This document shows positions 1-11,667 of a stretch of 64,000 nt of DNA, in pieces (position 1 is the first letter of the stretch; each line of letters begins with the position of its first letter). This DNA is from Gyrodactylus bullatarudis (Eukaryota; Platyhelminthes; Monogenea; Gyrodactylidea; Gyrodactylidae), in contig SSNU01000279.1 of NCBI GenBank assembly GCA_012064415.1, positions 310,001-374,000 on the forward strand, written 5' to 3'. Made by a program: the position numbers and the translations under genes. The notes under the pieces are model-generated. The model was not told where the DNA came from. It did not search any database and saw nothing but the letters and a program-made list of their open reading frames with translations.

Positions 1-11
1 TGCAAAAGAAG

Positions 12-618
12 TTAATATGAAGATGGGAATTTAGGGATTTTACAAAATTTACAATTTTTCGTCAAGAATTCAAGTCTGATCAAGTTTCTCTGTAATCATG
101 ATCAAGAAGAAGAAAAATTTTTAAAATGAAATAATGGGATATTTCAAATACCGAGTTAGCGCCAAACTTACATTTTTTGAACTTTGAGTCAAAAAATTTT
201 GCTAAAACCAAAGTCAGAGAGTATTCAAAAGTGAATTTTTAGAATCCCAATAAGAGAAGAAAACCGATCATCACCATAAAACTTTAGAAAATCTGTCATT
301 TTTCTGGGATTTTCGAGCGTCAAAATTACATCGATTTTCAAGTAGGGAAAACGATAGGAAGAAAAATTCAATTTTCACACAAGGATGAGGGGATTCTTAA
401 AAAATCTGATCCAGCATATTTGATTTCTTTGTCTAATCGTAATCCTAAAAAACATCCTATTTGAGATCAACAAAAATTTTCAACTCAAAGTTAAAAAAAT
501 GGAAGTTTAGCGCTAACTCAGGATTTCGAATGTCTCAAAAACATCTTGATCAAACTTGAATTCTTGATGAAAAAATTGAGAATTTTGTAAAAACCATAAA
601 TTCTCATCTTCATATTAA
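12..618. repeat. Foldback element, family A (copy 1)
   Basis: Both ends carry the same inverted terminus: TTAATATGAAGATGGGAATTT at the left, and its near reverse complement at the right ending CATATTAA. The arms continue inward as inverted copies containing a landmark of the family, GAACTTTGAGT followed by a stretch rich in AAAATTTTTG. No coding potential is visible. The element is abraded compared with the copy at 16568-17494. TTAA abuts the terminal motif at both ends here and in other copies, so TTAA may be the target site or part of the terminus. Confidence 0.75.
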
Positions 619-1827
619 TTAGCTTTAAATCGAAATCAGTGGGACATTCTCTTAACACAAAATAGTCAAATGCATTAATTAATTTGTAAGCTGTACGAGT
701 GAGCGATGTATTTTATTATCAGATTCTCTAGGTTAAATATGATACATTATTTATGCTGATCGTAAAAACAAGAGAGTGTCCAATGTTTTCATTTATCCAG
801 ATCACAAAATAACAATTTTTTATAACCTTCAATCATGAACTTGTGCGCATAACTAGAGGACTGGTTATGAAGGATGAATCACTTGGATAATCATTTTATG
901 CACTTGTGTTACTTGAATAAATCCAGGAGAAGCATGATCACTTCTCTTGGAAGATGAAGCTTGGAAGAGAATCTTGATAACAATATTTCAACATGCCTAA
1001 AGATGCATTCTTTAAAAGCATTCTTTTCTCACTTCAAGGACAACTTAATAGCAGTAGCTTATGAGCCATGTTTTCCTTAAAATGATAAATCTTTTAAAGG
1101 CAAAAGGTCAGAATTTACCTTGACATCCCTTTTATAATAAATCCTTATTCAACTTGAATCAAAACGAGACTGTATATTATAGTAGGCCAAATTTTTTCAA
1201 CTTCCCAGCCTTAATCTCATTTTCAGATAATCAAAAACAAAGCATTATTTCCCATAGAACCATACAATTTCGAGTTTGTTCTAATATACTAAATCTCGAT
1301 TGAAAATGACAATTTTTGAACGCGCGCCCATATTTTTTCAATAAGATTTTCCAATAGTTTTTGCAGCATTTTTAATAAAATTAGGGCTTGTAGTAAAAAT
1401 TAGGCATTTTTTCACACGTTGAAAGAAATTAGGTGTATATTTTGAGTATTTATGGGAAGATGGGGTTTTTGTATATCATCAACAATTTTTGATTAAGGCC
1501 TGGAACATTGTTTGGGAAAAATAAAATTTTGTATTACTCTACTGTATATCATTCTCTTGAGATCTTTGGTCTATTACTCGTAGAAAAAATTATAAAAAAG
1601 ATTAAAAAAATAATTATTTTCAAAATACTCTAATATAAAAATGGGAATTTATTATCGAGATATCGAGCTACAAATCAAGATTTTTTGGAATCATGAGGCT
1701 CACTTTAACGATATAAGGAAAGAAAATGAAAAAAACTTTAAAGAAAAGTATGACACGTTTCAAATCTCGAGTTAGAGCCAAATTCTGTTCTTGGTACCTT
1801 TGAACATATTATTTATTTTATTCTTAG
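619..1827. other. Non-coding AT-rich DNA, probable intron upstream of the FN3 exons
   Basis: No open exon with good splice signals was recognised. Positions 1632-1806 are a single degenerate arm of foldback family A, running from the terminal AAAATGGGAATTTATTAT region to the internal CTTTGAAC landmark. It ends only about 20 bp before the splice acceptor at 1827. The rest of the stretch shows nothing identifiable. Confidence 0.5.
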
Positions 1828-4749
1828 ACGGAGAAAACTAGTTTGACCCTTGAACATTTGGAGACTGGAAAAAGCTATCAATTTCGCATTGGAAGCATCA
1901 ATGAACACGGCATGAAAGATTATTTTTATAATGACGAATTTTTAACCTATCCAAAGGTAACAAGCAAGGCTGATTCAATGAACATAACATCACCAACCTT
2001 GTTCAAAGAGAAAAAGATTATTTATCACTCTGATCAGAAAGAATTCTGTACAGTTATTTTGGGTTGGAAAAAAGTGACAGAAGCCAATTCTTTGGAATAT
2101 CAAGTTAGTTGTTTTTCAATAAAATGTTCATTTAGATATTGCTCGAAAAGACCAATGAATATCATTGTAGAAGTAAGATGAATGATAAATTTATTCTTGA
2201 AATAGATAAACTTTTCAGGATGATTATCATGTTTGAAGTGAAACTCGTTGGTATGATTAGAAAGAAAAAAGCGTACATCTGAATGTTATAATTTATATTT
2301 TCTTCGTATCCCTTCAGATTTTAATGAATATCATTACGGTCTTCTGTGAGAAATAAGCTATTGTCCACTAGGGTATGGTGAAAATATGTCATTGAGTTTT
2401 AAAAATCCATAATTTTTCAAATCGTCGCTCAATTTTCAATGAATTTTTACTACGCAATCACTAAAATCCGGAATATTTAGGCCATTTAATGGTTTCTTAA
2501 GTTTTATCTCCAAAAATAGTAATCTTATCATCAAGATGGTTTTCATGGTTAATTTCGTTGTTTTTTCATGTCCGTGGGATATTGTGGGAAAAAATGGAGA
2601 ATGACTTTCACGCTTTAAAAATATGCAATATATGATGTGAATACTAAATTAAGTATCAGTTGTTTTGTTTATTCATCATTTATCTTCTCTTATTTTATTG
2701 ACTATAGTTTGTACGCGTTCCAATCGATGAAATTTAAATTGTAACTTTTGTTTAGATAACCATGAAAAATCTGACATTTAGTGAAGATGACCACAACTCA
2801 TTAACAACCATTTATTTTGTACCCGGAGTAAGTCGCCACTTTGAAATTCGAAATAAAAATATTTAAAGAGACTAAAAAATCTTTTAGGAAGTTGAAAAAC
2901 TTGAATTGAATCACATCAAGATTGGCCAGAAATATCTTTTTGAAGTGAGTAACTCTACTTTGCTTTTATAAATTCCTTTTCTTTTTAGTATTTTACTCGA
3001 TTAAAAGAATTGCAAATCAAAAAACAAATAATTATCTACATTTATGAAAGGATGAAACTCGTGAAACTTAAATTGATAAAAATATCTAACCAAAGACTGA
3101 ATACTGCTTTTCAAAACGCTGTCATCTGAAGCTACATGGTTTACATAGGGATGGAAAATTACTCTTTTTACAAAAAAATCAATATTTTTTCCTGATATTT
3201 AGGGAAAAATTTATTTTTTGAATTCCATGATCAGATGAGTCCATCAGTTGTTGAAATAAAAATATCCTGAGAAAAAAATGCGCCTCTTGTTCAACGTTTA
3301 AGCTGAAAATATTTTGGATCCTTTTCAATTGTTATGATCGCAGAATTTAAAAGGTTTGACTTCACATAGAAATAAGGAATTAAGGCGAATTCTTTGTCTA
3401 ATGATTTTAGAATGATCTCAGAATTATCTTGACAGCTTATAGACCGACTTCATAATGTAATACAAAAAATAAATATTTCCCAAACTAAAATTTAGAACTG
3501 GAGATTAGAAAATCTTTTTTGTTTATAATTTTGAACATAGAAATTAGAAGGTTATCAATCTATATCTTGATTAATCATGAATGGAAATTATAATTTATTT
3601 TTCAATACACAGATATTATCAATCAAGCATACGAGGAATAATGGATCTATCAAAACGAAGCCGAATAATTTATTAATAAGTCTTGAAAAGACTGACCAAG
3701 ATAGGATCAAACATCACCCAGTCCGCCATTCCATGTGCGAGTGTAATGAATCTTTCAAATATTGCGTAAATAACGATGAGAATGATGAAATTACCAAGAT
3801 GGCTCTATCGCAAGATCAAAGTTCAATATTTCTTAATCGGGAAATAATTGATCGGATCAAAATTCAGACAAAAGTTTGTATTGGTTACAATAAGGAATCA
3901 AACAATCCCCTGATCCCATTGGTAACTAAGGTGAGGACCTTTTTGTGCTATTCCTAGTTAAAAATTGTATTCATTGGCCAATTAGAGGGTTTCTTTGGTA
4001 TTTATAGATTAGTGGGGGAGATAACTGATTTGCTTTACTTTATTCTAGATTGAGAATTCCTTACAATTCACCGATTTGAACTACAACTGCTTGTATGAGA
4101 TTACTACTTTATCAGGTAATGAAAATGGTTCTTACGATGAATCTTTTGACCTGTGTACAGGGTCTTGCAGAAATACAAATGACTGTAATCTTTTCGGTAA
4201 GTGTTGAACAATCCTTGTAATCTTCTCCAGTAAAATTTTTATATTTTTTTCTCAAGTCTTCGAAAATGATCTGAAAAGTGTGAAAAAACTTTCACAGATA
4301 AAGGTGGAAAAAATAGCTGAATCAAGTTATCAGGTGATTTGGAATGATGAAAACTCTCGTAGTGAGGAAACGTTCAAATTTCGAGTGACCTGGGGAAAAG
4401 CTCTTCACGAAGATGTAGATGAAGATTTTTACTCAATCTCAGGCTTCACGCCTATTATGGATGAAAATGAAAAATATGTAAAAATTATCGATTCAGTGGG
4501 TTAATTTTTTGATCGTTTTTTACTTTAATTAGACAATAATCTAATGTCTCGTAGAAAACCTTTTCTTTTGAACATCAAATTCTATTCTATTCTCTTTCAG
4601 CGTCTAGATCGAACAAGAAATTGTCGATTCCATTAGATAGAACCATATATGTACTGCTCGCAGCATATTGTATTGTGGTTCTTAAGATTTCAATGTCAAA
4701 CCACTTGAAAAGGAACTACGAGGAGTGTATTAGTCTTGAAAAATTATAA
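1828..4749 (+). CDS. Fibronectin type III-like repeat protein (3' part of gene)
   Basis: Exons by splice signal and phase: 1828-2172, 2756-2827, 2888-2944, 3613-3930, 4049-4196, 4257-4499, 4601-4749. The gene begins upstream of these, and its start was not found. The first exon opens in the F/G strands of an FN3 domain (LETGKSYQFRIGSINEHG). At least three further diverged FN3-like units follow, each beginning with a W-containing B/C strand (VILGWKKV, YQVIWNDEN, FRVTWGK) and closing with an L-x-x-x-x-Y motif. Cysteines cluster between domains (CTGSCRNTNDC). A hydrophobic run near the C terminus (TIYVLLAAYCIVVLKI) could be a membrane segment or the last FN3 strands. The cysteines at domain ends recall anosmin-like extracellular proteins, but no WAP domain is in the window, so this is only a suggestion. 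An alternative donor at 4496 would give a shorter, different C terminus. The gene converges on importin-11. Confidence 0.5.
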
Positions 4750-5423
4750 TTTCAATTGTTTCATTTCGATGTTGCAACTTATTTTTGGATGGTTTCTAGT
4801 TTCTCTCAATTATTTTTTTCTTTAGACATCAAACAGTATGATTATCGAATATTTGGAACAGAAAACAATTTACATTGTTATTATTGAAAAATTTAATATT
4901 TATCAAACCGACCCTATTGAGGTGGAAGAAATCTCGAAAGGCTTCATCTACTTCAAGACATGAGAACTACCTCAAGTGCACAGGAAGATAGACTGCTTCA
5001 GTTGCTCCAAGCTGACATGGCAACGATATGAGAAATAGGCCAAGGAACGAATGACTCATTTCTTTATGAAAGAATAATTAAGGAAATTACACATCACAAG
5101 TGACAACTTCTTATAATTCATAAAGAAAGAAGAATATACTGTTAAACAGCCATTCATTTTTTCAGGTCATCTGTAATTCTGCTGCAATACTGGCCTATTA
5201 TGTAAATTTAATAATGTCTTATTAACGAACAAGAAATTCGATCTCGTTAAAAGGATAACAATCGTATTTCTGACAGTGACATCTTGAAAAATACATGGCT
5301 TACAAGGATATGAAAGCATGTTTTTTTTAATTATAATTATACAGTCAATCTCAAAAATGTCGAGAATAATTTTGTGCATATAAATTTATTTGTATTTCTG
5401 GCGAAGATGAAAAAGAAATTAGT
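4750..5423. other. Convergent intergenic region with 3' UTRs
   Basis: This lies between the FN3-like gene (+) and importin-11 (-). On the minus strand a poly(A) signal AATAAA lies at 5390-5385, about 35 bp past the importin-11 stop. A second AATAAA overlaps the importin-11 stop codon itself (5428-5423). No further gene was seen. Confidence 0.5.
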
Positions 5424-8400
5424 TTATTCACAGGTTAGTAGTTGGTTCAATTGCAATCGAAGGGCAGGATCAACAGACTCGTTGAATAGATTCTGAGCAA
5501 ACTGGGCTCCATCTGTAAAGGATTGTTCCCATATTTGAAGAAGTTTTGAGATTTCCTCTCTCAGCGTCTTCAAGTCTATTGATTGCTTTGGATAACTGTT
5601 GATGAGATCTCGTTTGGATACAAAACTATAACCGACACGGTCTTCGGTAACTAGACATTGGATACAGAGGCTTATAATTCTCTCCATCCATTGATTATGT
5701 AGATTGCGTTGATCATCAAGGGATTTGGTGCAATTTCTGACGATATAAATGAAAATATTCAATGTTGCCAGGCCGAAGCATCTACGGTTAACTGACTCTG
5801 AGCAGTTGTCAGTTCTATCTAACCACTGTTCAAGGATGATTTCAATATATTTGGATATTGAATCAACCTGGAAGGATGTCGAGTTAACTTGAGCAAAGTA
5901 TTTGTGAATTTCCATTGATAATTCAATAGAAGGACATAGATTTCTTTCGTTAGCTTTGAGATTGAAATCTTTCTGTATGATGGCGTCTTCGCATTCATTA
6001 TCCAGGGAGATCAACTTGGCCTTTTTAGCTTGTTCAAGAACTTGTTTACGTTTTTCTTCATATTGCCCAGCAATAAAGAATGTATGAAATAGAATTAGAA
6101 CCGTTTCTTGTCTTGTAGCCATCCTTGAGAGGAGGGTCAGGGTTATCTGAGTTGTGGAGAATCTTGTATTCTGATATGATTGTTCATTGAAAAGCTGTTT
6201 AGAAACAGGTGGTTACTTGTAAGTAAATATAATATTTACCTTGTTTACTTACTGGAATGAATGTAAAATTTGTACAAAGCGTTATGAAAGCAAAAAGAGC
6301 AGGAAAATGATTCATCAGTTGAACGTTGATATTGCCAAGATCCTGGTCTTTAGTGAGCATATTATCCAAGAGTAATGTAATCCAATTGCACAGTAATGTA
6401 ATTATTTCGCGTCTGAGAAAATTTTCTGGAGTGGACTCCTCACGGAGCTTGGCACTTTCAGTGATTTTGAATAACTCCGAGTTTGTTTGTGTATGATCTG
6501 AGCAGATTTGATCAAACTTTGACATTTCTAAAGGATTTTTTGGACTGAAAAATAGGAGCATTTGCAGCCAAAAACTGTTGGTATTTTTAGTGAGAAAGAG
6601 TAAGAAATTCTCATGAGAACTGTCTGAAGAGGGATCCGCAACTAACTGCAGAGTATCTGTCATTAATTCTATGAAATTCTGGAATAAACGGTTCTTGATT
6701 ATCCAAAAATAAAGTCTTATTCAATGAGGTTTTATATTCTCATCTATAGTGGTAGAATAAATAAAAGTATTCACTAGAAATTGTCTCTAAATCACTTATT
6801 AAAAGTTATTGAAAATGGAAAGATGACCCATTCGATAGAGAATATTCGTTTCTATCAGAAATTACTTTTACTCGTACAAAGAGTTCATTCATATTTTCAT
6901 AAATACAAATTTACAATATTTCATTAAATTTCAAAACGAAAAATTAAAAGTATTCACTTTTATTTTGTAAAATCTCCCCTACCAAGTACAACATTTAAGC
7001 ACCTTTTTGACATGGAATCATACAAATTTTCTATTATTTCTTTTGGGATTGATTTCCACTCTTCATTGATTCTTTGAACTAGTTCTTGCCTATTTGAATA
7101 TACTCTCCCTTGGGAATAGACTTTTTGAGATAAAATTCCCCACAAGTTTTCAATCGGATTCAAGTCGGGGCTCCTAGCTGGCCATGACAAAATCTGTATC
7201 TCATTATCATCAAACCATGTTCTAGTTGATGCTGATCGATGACAGGGAGCATTATCTTGCTGGAATATCATCTCGCACTTATGAATTTCCTCCTTAAAGG
7301 GTAATAGCTGATCCTCAAGCAATTTCTGATATGAATTTGAATTAAGCTTCTCATCAATAACGACAAGATTTCCAGTTCCTTGCTTTGTGATAAACCCCCA
7401 AACCATTACATTGCCTCCACCAAATCCTCGTTTGATTTTAGTAGGTCTAGGTAGAGACTTGTCAATCCAACAAGAAGAAAGGCCATCAGGTCCATCCAAA
7501 TTGAATTTTTTCTCATCTGAAAACATGATTTTACTCCAATCTTGGTTTTGGACAATTTTATCATGAGCCCACTGGTATCTCGATTCCCTATCCTTGATAC
7601 TTAGATTAGGAACCCTTTTTGGTCTTCCCCAATAGATATTAGGATTAGTATTCAAATAATTTTGAACTGTTCTAATGCTGACATTCAATTTAAGCTCAGC
7701 TTTTATTTGAGAAGCTGTTGCTTTTTTCTTGATGGCTAGATTGACAATTTTTTTAATCAGGCAATTGGGTATGGATCTCTTTCGGCCTCGCTTTTTCGGA
7801 TTTAGCTTCTTTTGTTTGACTGAAAACAAATTATTAACAGTTCTACATGAGCATCCGATTATTTTAGCTATCTTCCGATTGCTTGAGCCATCTTGTTTTA
7901 ATTTGTTGACAAAATCTCTATCACAGCCTCTCAGCTTCGAAAATTTCAATTTTTTAACGAACATTTTTGAACTATGTTTAGTTTATTGGCGATAATATAT
8001 TTGAATGTACTGTGTAAGAGATATAATGAAAATTCAGAATTCAAAGTCTAATTCTAACTGGGAAAAAAGGTGATTGAAACTGAATACTTTTAATTTTTCG
8101 TTTTGAAATTTAATGAAATATTGTAAATTTGTATTTATGAAAATATGAATGAACTCTTTGTACGAGTAAAAGTAATTTCTGATAGAAACGAATATTCTCT
8201 ATCGAATGGGTCATCTTTCCATTTTCAATAACTTTTAATAAGTGATTTAGAGACAATTTCTAGTGAATACTTTTATTTATTCTACCACTATATAGGTTAC
8301 TCTTAGAGTTCAAAAGAATTGAGATTATATATCGTTTTGTAGTAAGAAATTGATCAGTGAATTCTAACTTGTCTAATCATGCCATTAGAAGTACAAACTA

Positions 8401-11400
8401 CTCACATACATATCTGAGACAGAGTCAATGCTATCGAGCATATTAAACTTGCCATTATTCATACACCCACAGGCAATATCGCAGAGAATGTTCATGTTAT
8501 CTGGCCAGACAGCGTTCTCCCCTTTGATCATTGCACTCCACAGACGAATACAATTATCAAAGAGGCTATCGCAGCCTAGTGAGGTTGTTATCAACTGAAT
8601 CGAGACATTTTGAAGACTCATAATTAAGCTTTTAGTATCCTTCATTGGATCTGCGGAACAATTGAGTCCAGTTAGGAAGACACTGATTGTATCCAGGATG
8701 CTAGCTCGCATTGCAATATTCGTAGCTTTAGATGGAATAATTAGTTGATTTTTTAATTCTACGGGTCTAAAATTATTGCAAGAGATCTACAATTATCTGC
8801 AAGTTTGAAATCAATTTCTTACTTTTTTCCCATAATCGGCTCAACAGGCTTAGGACAGAATCTGCAAGCGTCTTTTGACATGAGAAATCAACCAATTCCA
8901 GAGTATTCTTGAGCAGAGACAATAGATAGACCTTTGTTTCACATTCTGTAACGTCCTGTAATAAGAGCACGAATAAAACTAAGATTTATAGCTAGATTCT
9001 TCTTTTGAATTCTTACTTCAATCAGATTTAATGAGCTATCAAGCAGAAGATAAATGTTTTCCGTATCAACAGCTGTCTCTGGGAACATTGCGTGTTCAAT
9101 TAGATAGTTCAAGCATCTCACAGCACAAAGACGAATTGACTTGATAACCTGAATGAGCTGGGGATCGGAAGAATGGGCAGGATTGAGTTTAACTCTTGTT
9201 ATTTTTTCCAATTTCGATAAGAATAGTCTACAATTATTCAGTAAATTCTTGTCATCATTCCTATTTTATAAATGAAAACATAAAGATGTAGTCTACGTAG
9301 TCTAAATAAACCAAGAGATGTCTGCAAAAGTAGCAGTAAATGATAAAGGGAACTAACTTTCTCTCAGAGCCATTGTAGAAAATGAATCTCGACATGACAA
9401 CTAATGCTCGACAATAACAGAATAAATTAATTGACTGGAGGATATTGAATGATTCAATTGTTTTCATATTGACAATTTCATTAACTAAGGTCTCTCCTTG
9501 ATCCATTTCGAGGTTGATGATTTTCTGAGCCATTTGAAAGAACTCTTGGTATTCCCCTGGAGTTTTTGGGTCAGAACGATGGTGGAAAATCTTTAGAACC
9601 ATTTGGATTGTCCTCAAGATTGATTCTCGCCGGAAAGAAATTTCAACAGAATGAATGTTTAGATCATAATTCTCGCGAAGTAGACGATTGAGTACGACCC
9701 AAAATTCTTGATTCTGACTCATTGGAATGAGGGTTGATTCGGCCACTTGGCGAGGTGTCAGAGCGAAATTATTTCCACATATGGAACCACCTAGAAATGG
9801 AAAATATAATCAATTCTTTCAAAATAATAGTAATCATAATTATTATACAGATTATTTATTCCTATTTAGATTTAAAGAAATTGTTTATAGGGTGCCTTAC
9901 TGCAGTATAGTATGGATTAAATGGGTGAGATTTATTTTTAATTAGAAAAAAGAACTTTGAGTTAACCTAGATACTTACTAAGGAGTAGATTTTTAAAACC
10001 TTTTCATGAGGTAATATTAAATTCTTTTACGAGTAAATGGATGGGTAAACTAATTAGCAAGACTAATTTACTTTTAATGTTTGAGAAGAGGGAATCAGAT
10101 GATATGGCCAAGTCTTGCAAGTCAACATCGAAAAGATTTTCACAATTGACTGAAAATTGATCAGCAATGAGAACTCCGCCAGCAGAAAAACAATTCTCTG
10201 GATGTAGGGAATACATGGTAACTTCATCTTGGGATAATTCAAGGAATTTGCGTAAAAGAACTGTTACATATTGATATGTCACTAGTGAGTTATCTTTGGT
10301 CATAAATTCTCGAATCTACAATTTTAATTGATATATAGTATTACGTGAGAAAAAAGACGTCAAAAATAAGACTCACTTTATCGATGGCATCTTGAGTCAA
10401 GGCTAAATTTGACTCGGAAGAATGTATAACACGTCTTACACTTATAATCTTGTAGACAATGAGCAATAGATATCTAGATGACTTTAAGTCCAAATTCAAA
10501 CTGGAATCAATGAACATTGACATGATAATTTGACATATCGAGAGTATCAAAGTGCTGCGTGTATTCATAGAAACAGAATTGATGAGGAAAAATAAAAGTT
10601 TCGACAGCTTATACGAGAGATGAGCTGCAACTGTATCGGATATTTGACTAGTGTTGAGATAGCGAATTTTAAAAATGCAAGACTCGATAAAGTTCTGCCA
10701 TTTGTTCGTGTCTAAATCAAAGTAGTTTGATATTATTGAATGATTTCCAATACGCAGGCAGTTAATGAAGTATTTTGTCAACAACAAAGGACCAGGTAAC
10801 TGGTTCGAGTCTAATAAATCAAGAGATTTGTGCCATTGAGAGGTGATTTGTGGCAACATTAATTTTATGATATCATTCAACTTCTTAATTCTTGTCCGTA
10901 ATTTCAGAGCCGAAGCTCTTTTTATTGCCTTGTTACAACAGAGCCAGGCATTGCATTCAACAAGTTTACTCCATTCTTCTTCCTGCCATTCATGATGAAA
11001 CCATTTCTGATAAAAGACAATCCCAAATAACTCTATAAAACTTTTCTTGTAAACATGATCATATTCTGACTTGTTGTACATTTTATCTGAATCTGATGAG
11101 ACACCCAGTAGAAGGAATAGAGAAGATGTTAGCTTATCTTTGTAATCATTATTTAAAGATGACCATTCCTGTGTTGAAAGATAATTTTTTATATATAGAA
11201 ATGCAATTTTATAAAAAATTGGGGATAAATCTTGAAATTCTATAATTATTTCAAGTAGCAACATGTGAAATTTTTCAGAGCTCTCTTTATTATTGATTAT
11301 TTTAGTTAATTCCTGAGTTGCATTAATCATAACTTGAGGATCTTTATCAGTCGTTTGCATCATCAGTTCAATAATCTGTCTCATATCGTCTAACACAACA

Positions 11401-11408
11401 CCTGACAT
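5424..11408 (-). CDS. IPO11: Importin-11 (importin-beta family nuclear import receptor)
   Basis: Exons (5' to 3' on the minus strand): 11408-10377, 10315-10072, 9790-9358, 9227-9017, 8955-8823, 8758-8406, 6678-6253, 6194-5424. Phases close at every junction and give about 1200 residues, longer than the roughly 975 of vertebrate importin-11. The family imports ubiquitin-conjugating enzymes and other cargo in a Ran-dependent way. The N-terminal exon has the importin-beta N-terminal HEAT pattern (ATQELTKI...IAFLYIKNYL). Importin-11 landmarks include LELSQDEVTMYSLHPE near residue 365, VTECETKVYLLSLLKNTLEL at about 641-662, and LEQWLDRTDNCSESVNRR near the C terminus. The start is the ATG at 11408, followed by an acidic/hydrophobic helix. 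The gene diverges from the RhoGAP gene over 259 bp. The weakest junction is the acceptor at 8759, the only candidate that keeps the frame open. The seventh intron (between exons six and seven) holds a Tc1 transposon. Confidence 0.8.
6749..8288 (-). mobile_element. Tc1/mariner transposon, copy 1 (complete, 1540 bp)
   Basis: TA target duplications (6747-6748 and 8289-8290) flank long terminal inverted repeats of roughly 205-215 bp. These begin GTGGTAGAATAAATAAAAG at 6749, with the reverse complement ending at 8288. A related direct repeat (TAAAAGTATTCACTTTTA) lies at the inner end of each inverted repeat. This is the IR/DR layout known from some Tc1 elements. The two inverted repeats match almost base for base by eye, so the insertion looks fairly recent. 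It sits in the importin-11 intron between exons ending 8406 and starting 6678, in the same orientation as the host gene. Confidence 0.93.
6960..7964 (-). CDS. Tc1-type transposase, DD34E, open reading frame intact
   Basis: A 334-residue uninterrupted ORF, the normal length for Tc1 transposases. Residues about 1-110 hold the paired helix-turn-helix DNA-binding region (LKQDGSSNRKIAKIIGCS and TASQIKAELKLNVSIRTVQ), separated by a basic RGRKR stretch near 59-63. WGRPKRVP follows at 112-119. The catalytic triad is visible: D150 in FSDEKKFNLDGPDG, D237 in FQQDNAPCHRS, and E272 in SPDLNPIENLWG. There are 34 residues between the second D and the E, and the glycine-rich loop GFGGGNVMVWG sits between the first two. 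With all motifs, both terminal repeats and no stops, the element could encode an active enzyme; activity is inferred. Confidence 0.93.
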   Translation of the reverse strand: MFVKKLKFSKLRGCDRDFVNKLKQDGSSNRKIAKIIGCSCRTVNNLFSVKQKKLNPKKRGRKRSIPNCLIKKIVNLAIKKKATASQIKAELKLNVSIRTVQNYLNTNPNIYWGRPKRVPNLSIKDRESRYQWAHDKIVQNQDWSKIMFSDEKKFNLDGPDGLSSCWIDKSLPRPTKIKRGFGGGNVMVWGFITKQGTGNLVVIDEKLNSNSYQKLLEDQLLPFKEEIHKCEMIFQQDNAPCHRSASTRTWFDDNEIQILSWPARSPDLNPIENLWGILSQKVYSQGRVYSNRQELVQRINEEWKSIPKEIIENLYDSMSKRCLNVVLGRGDFTK

Positions 11409-11667
11409 TTCTATTTTAATGTATTTGTAATTTTTTGCAAACTTTTCAAAAATAAAACAAACTAAAACAATGAGATCAAATCATCGAAATGTTGCTTGAA
11501 AAATTGTTTAATTTTATCAAATTTAAATGCATAAATTTCTGCAATAATATGTATACGAAATAAAAGATGACAATCAAATTCTAATTAGGAGCACAGTTTT
11601 TCAAGATATAACTTTTAGAAATCAGTATAAATAATTCATTTTCTTCGAATTTTGGGCCTTAAATGAT
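11409..11667. promoter_or_regulatory. Shared divergent promoter region, IPO11 / RhoGAP
   Basis: The two start codons are head to head and 259 bp apart. An in-frame stop (11632-11634) lies just before the RhoGAP ATG, so that coding region cannot extend upstream without another exon. No firm TATA box or factor site can be singled out in such AT-rich DNA. Bidirectional promoter use is inferred from the layout. Confidence 0.4.
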
